The notes under the pieces were generated by a model. The model searched no databases, was not told the origin of the DNA, and saw only the letters and a list, made by a program, of their open reading frames with translations. Below are positions 27,584 through 35,900 of a stretch of DNA of 64,000 nucleotides, in pieces. Source of the stretch: Streptomyces katrae (GTDB lineage Bacteria > Actinomycetota > Actinomycetes > Streptomycetales > Streptomycetaceae); contig NZ_CP020042.1 of assembly GCF_002028425.1 (NCBI RefSeq), positions 1,116,001 to 1,180,000 on the forward strand, in the 5' to 3' direction. Every line of letters begins with the position of its first letter. Position 1 is the first letter of the stretch. The translations under genes were made by a program, and so were the position numbers.

Positions 27584-27730
27584 AAGGACGTAGTCCGGAT
27601 CGGCCTCACGCAGGGCACGCGGCGGGAGCTTGCAACGGCGGTCACCCTCACGGGTGATGCTGACCCACTCGACCAGGGCATGAGGCAGGTCGAGTGCGGC
27701 AGAATCCGGAACCAACACGGCTTCTATGCC
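27584..27730 (-). pseudogene. Transposase remnant, N-terminal part
   Basis: Read on the minus strand, the fragment translates as VLVPDSAALDLPHALVEWV, then TREGDRRCKLPP and ALREADPDYVL. I recognise this as the N-terminal part of a Streptomyces IS5-like transposase family. Compared with intact members it seems to lack a few residues after HALVEWV and a larger block between KLPP and ALREADPD. There is no start or continuing frame. It marks the left edge of the collagen/rhamnose island. Confidence 0.55.
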
Positions 27731-27778
27731 TCTGGGTTGAGACTTCGAACGCGGAGATGTTCGAGTTGAGCCGGCGGC

Positions 27779-27822
27779 CACCCTTCGGTTCGCCAGCGCT
27801 CACGCGGCGAGTCCGAAGGGTG
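27779..27822 (-). terminator. Hairpin terminator downstream of the glycosyltransferase gene
   Basis: Perfect 10-bp arms CACCCTTCGG and CCGAAGGGTG, extended by TCGCC/GGCGA, lie 37 bp past the glycosyltransferase stop (27859). This is the likely end of the collagen-TPR-glycosyltransferase transcript. Confidence 0.6.
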
Positions 27823-27858
27823 ACCGCGTTCCCTGCACGCACCTCGTCACCCAGGGCG

Positions 27859-29133
27859 TCACACCAGCAAGGGACCGCCGCAGCGTTCGGCGCCTTCCTT
27901 CATCGCGATCAGATTGGCCACCACGTAAGAGATCTGGTTCCGGGCGTGCCAGTCGGTCGGGAAGTAGGTGACCAGCCGTGAGTTCTGGAACCGGGCCTGG
28001 ATCTCCGGTACGAAGGCACGGTACTGATTGTCGGTGTAGTACCAGAACGAGTTCTCGTTGTAGTAGGCGACATGTGTCGGGTCCTGGTAGGCGCCCCGGC
28101 CGTCGGAGCTGGGAGTGAGGGTGAGGAGCATGCCGCCAGGTGCCAGCAGGCGGTACAGCTCATTGATCAGTGGAACCTTCGCGGGCACGTGTTCCAGGAA
28201 GTCCACCGCCCTGAGCAGACCGACCGAGTTGTCCGGGAGGTCCAGGGGTGCGGGCAGCGTGGCAATGATGTCGACTCCGTCCCGTGCGTGCTGGTCCACT
28301 CCCAGGTAGCCGGGCGGCTTGCGGTGCGCGGCGCCGAGGTCCAGTGCGAGCAGCCCGCGCCGCTTGGTCCAGGCGAGCGCGTTGGACTCGATGTATTTGT
28401 CGTACAGGGCGACGGTCTCGCGCTGAATGTGCGCGTTGATCTCGGTGTCGCGCTGGGTGTTGTCGGGATGCATGCGTTGCATGTACAGGCATCGCGGGAT
28501 GCAGTGGAAGTCACCGGCCTGGAAGAGACGGCACATCAAGTCCTGGTCGTCCAGCACCGTGCGGGTGGCGTCGTACCCGCCGACCTGCTCGTAGGTGTCC
28601 CTGCGGAACGCCCGCACATGGTTGGGGGCGTACCAGATGTAAGACACGTTGTGCGGCGTCGGCGCCATGGCGATCGCTTGCAGGAGACGGCGACCGTCGA
28701 CGTCCACCTCCTCGTACTGCCAGCCGTTCGCCTCGTTGAACCGCGTGTCGTCCCGGTTTCCGTCCTCGGTGATCTGAGCGGTGTGGCTGTAGACCAAGAC
28801 GGCGTCGGGATGTTCGTCGAAGGCCTTCGCCAGTTCCGCCAGGCAGTCCTTCGCCAGCAGGTCGTCGTGGTCGAGCTCGACGAGAATCTCGCCGCGTGCC
28901 ACTTCGCAGGCACGGCGTTTGGCGGCTCCAACCCCCCGGATGCCGTCCGCGACCTCCAGCCGGACACGGTCGTCGGGGCGTTCCGGCCGCCATCGCGCGC
29001 CGTTGTTGAGGAGGACGATCCACTCCCAGTCGGAGCAGGTCTGCGCTTGCAGGGTGGCGAGGCATTCGTCCAGGAAACGCGGTCGGTGGCTGGGGGTGAA
29101 GACGGAGAACCTCGGGGTCGGGGAAGAAGTCAT
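27859..29133 (-). CDS. Fusion of family 2 glycosyltransferase and SAM methyltransferase-like domain
   Basis: A 424-aa cytoplasmic protein. Residues 1-250 are a GT-A glycosyltransferase: FSVFTPSHRPRFLDECLATL, the metal-binding DHDD in EILVELDHDDLLAKD (near 95), and YEQVGGYDATRTVLDDQDLMCR near 210. Residues about 275-400 are a class I methyltransferase-like domain with LALDLGAAHRKPPGYLGVD, a motif I where the usual GCG reads GAA, then VGLLRAVDFLEHVPAK and YRLLAPGGMLLTLTPS. It overlaps the TPR stop by 4 bp (ATGA). Given its place behind the collagen gene, it may glycosylate that protein or build a methylated sugar on it. Confidence 0.88.
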   Translation of the reverse strand: MTSSPTPRFSVFTPSHRPRFLDECLATLQAQTCSDWEWIVLLNNGARWRPERPDDRVRLEVADGIRGVGAAKRRACEVARGEILVELDHDDLLAKDCLAELAKAFDEHPDAVLVYSHTAQITEDGNRDDTRFNEANGWQYEEVDVDGRRLLQAIAMAPTPHNVSYIWYAPNHVRAFRRDTYEQVGGYDATRTVLDDQDLMCRLFQAGDFHCIPRCLYMQRMHPDNTQRDTEINAHIQRETVALYDKYIESNALAWTKRRGLLALDLGAAHRKPPGYLGVDQHARDGVDIIATLPAPLDLPDNSVGLLRAVDFLEHVPAKVPLINELYRLLAPGGMLLTLTPSSDGRGAYQDPTHVAYYNENSFWYYTDNQYRAFVPEIQARFQNSRLVTYFPTDWHARNQISYVVANLIAMKEGAERCGGPLLV

Positions 29134-29774
29134 TCCGTGGTACCTACCTGAGTGGCTGTCAGTGCTGCGCTCGCGGAATCCCGGAACTCCTCCGGGACGA
29201 ACTGTAGAAGCGATGGGTCGGCGCGGACGGCGAGGCCGAAGGCTTCCCCGGCCTCTTTGTCCCGGCCCTTCCTCGCCAGGGCCCGTCCAAGGTGCAGATG
29301 GGCCGTGGCGGCCTTCGGGTCGGCCCCCACGATGTGCCGCAGGATCGCGATGGCCTCGTCGGGGTGGTTCGACTCGACCAGAAGCGCCTTGTTGTAGAGG
29401 GCCGATTCGAAATTCGGGTCGATCTTGAGGGCGTGGTCGTAAGCCGCGCGTGCGTCGGCTGTCCTGTTGTCGTGCTGGGCGATGACGCCGAGGTTGTACC
29501 AGGCGAGTTTGTCGGCGGGGTTCACGTTCAGGTCCAGGACCTGTCGGAAGCTATGCGTCGCCCCGGGGAAATCCTTGGCCTCGCCCTGTTTGATGCCTGC
29601 TTGGAGCAGTGCCTCCGCCCGCGCGGCACGCTTGGCCGCAGGTGACTCGGGCCCGGACGCAGTCGAAGACGTGCTCTTGGGGTCCCCTGTGAGCAGGTGG
29701 ACCCAACCGGTGGCCACATTGGCGACCACGACTGCCGCGGTGAGTCCGGTCCACAGTGCGATCCGCGTTTTCAC
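29130..29774 (-). CDS. Membrane-anchored TPR protein
   Basis: A 214-aa protein with an N-terminal signal anchor (RIALWTGLTAAVVVANVATG) and a Ser/Thr-rich linker. At least four tetratricopeptide repeats follow from about residue 50 to 195 (NPADKLAWYNLGVIAQHDN, ARAAYDHALKIDPNFESALY, KAATAHLHLGRALARKG, EAFGLAVRADPSL). It would place a protein-docking helical solenoid outside the membrane. It is coupled to the glycosyltransferase (ATGA overlap) and lies 149 bp behind the collagen-like gene, suggesting a role in export, assembly or glycosylation of that protein. Confidence 0.88.
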   Translation of the reverse strand: MKTRIALWTGLTAAVVVANVATGWVHLLTGDPKSTSSTASGPESPAAKRAARAEALLQAGIKQGEAKDFPGATHSFRQVLDLNVNPADKLAWYNLGVIAQHDNRTADARAAYDHALKIDPNFESALYNKALLVESNHPDEAIAILRHIVGADPKAATAHLHLGRALARKGRDKEAGEAFGLAVRADPSLLQFVPEEFRDSASAALTATQVGTTE

Positions 29775-29865
29775 AGGGGTCTACCTCGCCGATCCGGTGA
29801 CGCGACTGAGCCGGGCGGCAGGGGCAAGCACCGTCGGCTGCACGGACGATGCTCGCGGACGTCGT

Positions 29866-29901
29866 TGACCAGTGCGGCCGTGTGCGCCGGCCGGCTGGTC
29901 A
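29866..29901 (-). terminator. Hairpin between collagen-like and TPR genes
   Basis: Arms TGACCAG and CTGGTCA enclose a second CGGCCG/CGGCCG stem around a 7-nt loop, 22 bp after the collagen stop. It could terminate or attenuate, giving far more collagen than TPR/glycosyltransferase message. Confidence 0.5.
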
Positions 29902-29923
29902 GGAGAGTTCACGGTGCGGGGGT

Positions 29924-32900
29924 TCACGGCGCGCACACCGCGTAGACGGTGACTGCGCCCACGCCGTTGGAGGTGGCCTGCCAGCCAGTAGCGGGGGAAC
30001 CCCCGACAGGACGGCTGCTGAGCATCTGGAGGCCAACGACCGACGTGCTCTGGTAGCCGCCGCCGATGGCGAATGTACCAGCGGGGCAAAAGACCGTGGA
30101 TTGGCCTGTGCCGCTGTTGGAGACGACCGTGCTCTGCGCCCCGGGACTCGCGCCCTGGTTGCCTTGGAATCCCTGGTTGCCTTGGAATCCCTGAGTGCCT
30201 TGGAATCCCTGAGTGCCCTGCGCACCGGGGCCGCCCTGACTTCCCTGGGCACCGGCACCGCCCTGGAAACCCTGCGCGCCCTGCGGACCGACGTTGCCCT
30301 GGCTGCCTTGCGCGCCGGTGCTGCCCTGAACGCCTTGCGCGCCCACAGCTCCTTGGGTGCCCTGGGCACCGGTACCGCCCTGGAAACCCTGGAAACCCTG
30401 CGTGCCTTGGGTGCCCTGGGCTCCGGTGCCGCCCTGGAAGCCCTGGAACCCCTGCGCGCCCTGCGCGCCGACGTTGCCTTGGCTGCCTTGCGCGCCGGTG
30501 CTGCCCTGAACGCCCTGCGCGCCCACAGCTCCCTGGGTGCCCTGGGCACCGGTACCGCCCTGGAAACCCTGGAAACCCTGGCTGCCTTGGGTGCCCTGGG
30601 CTCCGGTGTCACCCTGGGAGCCCTGATTGCCCTGCGCGCCCTGCGCGCCGACATTGCCTTGGCTGCCTTGCGCGCCGGTGCTGCCCTGAACGCCCTGCGC
30701 GCCCACAGCTCCCTGGGTGCCCTGGGCACCGGTACCGCCCTGGAAACCCTGGAAACCCTGGCTGCCTTGGGTGCCCTGGGCTCCGGTGTCACCCTGCGAG
30801 CCCTGATTGCCCTGCGCGCCCTGCGCGCCAACGCCGCCCTGACTGCCCTGCGCACCGGCGGTGCCCTGAACGCCTTGCGCGCCTACAGCCCCTTGGGCAC
30901 CCTGGGCACCGGTACCGCCCTGGAAACCCTGGAAACCCTGGCTGCCTTGGGTGCCCTGGGCTCCGGTGTCACCCTGCGAGCCCTGATTGCCCTGCGCGCC
31001 CTGCGCGCCAACGCCGCCCTGACTGCCCTGCGCACCGGCGGTGCCCTGAACGCCTTGCGCGCCTACAGCCCCTTGGGCACCCTGGGCACCGGTACCGCCC
31101 TGGAAACCCTGGAAACCCTGGCTGCCTTGGGTGCCCTGGGCTCCGGTGTCACCCTGCGAGCCCTGATTGCCCTGATTGCCCTGCGCGCCAACGCCGCCCT
31201 GACTGCCCTGCGCACCGGCGGTGCCCTGAACGCCTTGCGCGCCCACAGCCCCTTGGGCACCCTGGGCACCGGTACCGCCCTGGAAACCCTGGAAACCCTG
31301 CGCCCCCTGGGAGCCCTGCGCTCCGGTGTCACCCTGCGAGCCCTGATTGCCCTGCGCGCCCTGCGCGCCAACGCCGCCCTGACTGCCCTGCGCACCGGCG
31401 GTGCCCTGAACGCCCTGCGCGCCCACAGCCCCTTGGCCACCCTGGGCACCAGTACCGCCCTGGAAACCCTGGAAACCCTGCGCCCCCTGGCTGCCCTGCG
31501 CGCCGGTGTCACCCTGCGAGCCCTGATTGCCCTGCGCACCCTGCGCGCCAACGCCGCCCTGACTGCCCTGCGCACCGGTGCTGCCCTGGACGCCTTGCGC
31601 GCCTACAGCCCCTTGGCCACCCTGGGCACCAGTACCGCCCTGGAAACCCTGGAAACCCTGCGCCCCCTGGGAGCCCTGCGCGCCGGTGTCACCCTGCGAG
31701 CCCTGATTGCCCTGCGCACCCTGCGCGCCTACACCGCCCTGACTGCCCTGCGCACCGGTGCTGCCCTGAACGCCCTGCGCGCCCACAGCCCCTTGGCCAC
31801 CCTGGGCACCAGTACCGCCCTGGAAACCCTGGAAACCCTGCGTGCCCTGGCTGCCCTGGCTGCCCTGTGCGCCGGTGTCGCCCTGGAAACCCTGGCTGCC
31901 TTGTGTGCCTTGTGTGCCGGTGTCGCCCTGGAACCCTTGACTGCCTTGGACTCCGGCGTCGCCCTGGCTGCCCTGGCTGCCCTGCGGGCCGATATCGCCC
32001 TGGCTTCCCTGGCTGCCGACTTCCCCCTGGCTGCCCTGGACGCCGGCTCCACCCTGGAACCCCTGGCTGCCCTGGGAACCCTGACTGCCCTGGAACCCCT
32101 GGACACCAGTTTCGCCCTGACTGCCCTGACTGCCCTGGAAACCCTGGGCGCCGGGGCTGCCCTGACTGCCCTGCGGGCCGGCTCCCGAACCACCCGGACT
32201 GCCCTGCGCACCCTGGAAACCCTGCGGACCGATACCACCCTGAGCACCCTGAACACCGGCGCCACCCTGGACACCGGGACCACCCTGGCTGCCAGCGACG
32301 CCCTGAGACCCCGGCGTGCCCATGTCGCCCTGCGCCCCCTGACTGCCCTGACTGCCGGAACCACCCTGACTTCCCTGAGCTCCGGTGCCACCCTGAATGC
32401 CCTGGCTGCCCTGGGCCCCGGTACCGCCCTGGCTCCCCTGGGTTCCGATTCCCTGGGTTCCTTGCGCACCGGTGTCGCCCTGGAACCCCTGACTGCCCTG
32501 GGTTCCTTGCGCACCGGTGTCGCCCTGGAACCCCTGGCTGCCCTGGGCTCCGGCGTCGCCTTGTGTGCCCTGGCTTCCCTGGCTGCCTGTACTGCCCTGG
32601 CTGCCCTGAGCGCCAGCGGTGCCCTGGCTGCCCTGACTTCCCTGCGTTCCCGCGTCACCCTGGCTGCCCTGGACTCCGGCACCGCCCTGGCTGCCCTGCG
32701 GCCCGACACCACCCTGGCTGCCCTGCGCGCCCTCGTCGCCCTGGCTGCCCTGGCTTCCCTGGCTGCCTGCACTGCCCTGGCTGCCCTGCGCGCCGGCGGT
32801 GCCCTGGCTGCCCTGATTGCCCTGCGGGCCGATATCGCCCTGGCTGCCCTGGACTCCGGCACCGCCCTGGCTGCCCTGCGGCCCGGTACCACCCTGGCTG

Positions 32901-35900
32901 CCCTGGGCTCCGGCGTCGCCTTGTGTGCCCTGGCTTCCCTGGCTGCCTGCACTGCCCTGGCTGCCCTGCGCGCCAGCGGTGCCCTGGCTGCCCTGACTTC
33001 CCTGCGCCCCCGCATCACCCTGGCTTCCCTGAACTCCGGCACCGCCCTGGCTACCCTGCGGCCCGACACCACCCTGGCTGCCCTGCGCGCCCTCGTCGCC
33101 CTGACTGCCCTGGCTTCCCTGGCTGCCTGCACTGCCCTGGCTGCCCTGAGCACCGGCGGTGCCCTGGCTGCCCTGACTTCCCTGCGTTCCCGCGTCACCC
33201 TGGCTGCCCTGGACTCCGGCACCGCCCTGGCTGCCCTGCGGCCCGACACCACCCTGGCTGCCCTGCGCGCCCTCGTCGCCCTGGCTGCCCTGGCTTCCCT
33301 GGCTGCCTGCACTGCCCTGGCTGCCCTGCGCGCCGGCGGTGCCCTGGCTGCCCTGATTGCCCTGCGGGCCGATATCGCCCTGGCTGCCCTGGACTCCGGC
33401 ACCGCCCTGGCTGCCCTGCGGCCCGGTACCACCCTGGCTGCCCTGGGCTCCGGCGTCGCCTTGTGTGCCCTGGCTTCCCTGGCTGCCTGCACTGCCCTGG
33501 CTGCCCTGCGCGCCAGCGGTGCCCTGGCTGCCCTGACTTCCCTGCGCCCCCGCATCACCCTGGCTTCCCTGAACTCCGGCACCGCCCTGGCTACCCTGCG
33601 GCCCGACACCACCCTGGCTGCCCTGCGCGCCCTCGTCGCCCTGACTGCCCTGACTTCCCTGGCTGCCTGCACTGCCCTGGCTGCCCTGAGCACCGGCGGT
33701 GCCCTGGCTGCCCTGACTTCCCTGCGGGCCGATATCGCCCTGGCTTCCCTGAACTCCGGCACCGCCCTGGCTACCCTGCGGCCCGACACCACCCTGGCTG
33801 CCCTGCGCGCCCTCGTCGCCCTGACTGCCCTGACTTCCCTGGCTGCCCGTACTGCCCTGGCTGCCCTGAGCACCGGCGGTGCCCTGGCTGCCCTGACTTC
33901 CCTGCGCCCCCGCATCACCCTGGCTGCCCTGGACTCCGGCACCGCCCTGGCTGCCCTGCGGCCCGGTACCGCCCTGGGTGCCCTGGGCTCCGGCGTCGCC
34001 TTGTGTGCCCTGGCTGCCCTGGGCTCCGGCGTCGCCCTGGCTGCCCTGCGGCCCGGCACCGCCCTGGCTCCCCTGGAAACCCTGCGTCCCCATATCGCCC
34101 TGGCCACCTTGGACTCCGGCGTCGCCCTGGCTGCCCTGGCTGCCCTGCGGGCCGATATCGCCCTGGCTGCCCTGGCTGCCGACTTCCCCCTGGCTACCCT
34201 GGACGCCGGCCCCTCCCTGGAACCCCTGGCTGCCCTGGGAACCCTGACTGCCCTGGAACCCCTGGACACCAGTTTCACCCTGACTGCCCTGACTGCCCTG
34301 GAAACCCTGGGCGCCGGGGCTGCCCTGACTGCCCTGCGGGCCGGCTCCCGAACCACCCGGACTACCCTGCGCACCCTGGAAACCCTGCGGACCGATACCA
34401 CCCTGAGCACCCTGCACACCGGCGCCACCCTGGACACCGGGACCACCCTGGCTGCCAGCGACGCCCTGAGACCCCGGCGTGCCCATGTCGCCCTGCGCCC
34501 CCTGACTGCCCTGACTGCCGGAACCACCCTGACTTCCCTGAGCTCCGGTGCCACCCTGAATGCCCTGGCTGCCCTGGGCTCCGGTACCGCCCTGGTTGCC
34601 CTGCGCCCCGAGACTGCCCTGGCTGCCCTGGCTGCCGGTGCCGCCTTCGGTGCCCTGGCTGCCCTGCGGTCCTGGACCGCCCTGGCTGCCCTGGCTGCCG
34701 GGACCGCCCTGGAAGCCTTGGCTGCCCTGCGCGCCCTCGCCGCCCTGGCTTCCCTGCGCCCCCGCATCGCCCTGGCTGCCCTGCACACCGGGACCGCCCT
34801 GGCTGCCCTGGCTGCCTACATCGCCCTGACTGCCCTGACTTCCCTGCGTTCCCGCGTCACCCTGGCTGCCCTGCACACCGGGACCGCCCTGGCTGCCCTG
34901 GGCTCCCGTACCACCCTGGCCGCCCTGACTTCCCTGCGCCCCCGCATCGCCCTGACTGCCCTGCGCACCCGGACCACCCTGACTGCCCTGCGCGCCCTCG
35001 TCGCCCTGACTGCCCTGACTTCCCTGCGCCCCCGCATCACCCTGACTGCCCTGCACACCCGGACCGCCCTGGCTGCCCTGGGCTCCCGTACCGCCCTGGC
35101 CGCCCTGACTTCCCTGCGCCCCGGCATCGCCCTGACTGCCCTGCGCTCCCGGACCGCCCTGGCTGCCCTGCGCGCCCTCGTCGCCCTGACTGCCCTGACT
35201 TCCCTGCGCCCCCGCATCGCCCTGGCTGCCCTGCACACCGGGACCGCCCTGGCTGCCCTGGGCTCCCGTACCACCCTGGCCGCCCTGACTTCCCTGCGCC
35301 CCGGCATCGCCCTGACTGCCCTGCACACCGGGACCGCCCTGGCTGCCCTGGCTGCCTACATCGCCCTGACTGCCCTGACTTCCCTGCGTTCCCGCGTCAC
35401 CCTGGCTGCCCTGCACACCGGGACCGCCCTGGCTGCCCTGGGCTCCCGTACCACCCTGGCCGCCCTGACTTCCCTGCGCCCCCGCATCGCCCTGACTGCC
35501 CTGCGCACCCGGACCACCCTGACTGCCCTGCGCGCCCTCGTCGCCCTGACTGCCCTGACTTCCCTGCGCCCCCGCATCACCCTGACTGCCCTGCACACCC
35601 GGACCGCCCTGGCTGCCCTGGGCTCCCGTACCGCCTTGGCCGCCCTGACTTCCCTGCGCCCCGGCGTCGCCCTGGCTGCCCTGCGCTCCGGGACCGCCCT
35701 GGCTGCCCTGGCTGCCTACATCGCCCTGACTGCCCTGACTTCCCTGCGCCCCCGCGTCACCCTGACTGCCCTGCACACCGGGACCGCCCTGGCTGCCCTG
35801 GGCGCCCGTACCACCCTGGCCGCCCTGACTTCCCTGCGCCCCCGCATCGCCCTGACTGCCCTGCGCACCCGGACCACCCTGACTGCCCTGCGCGCCCTCG

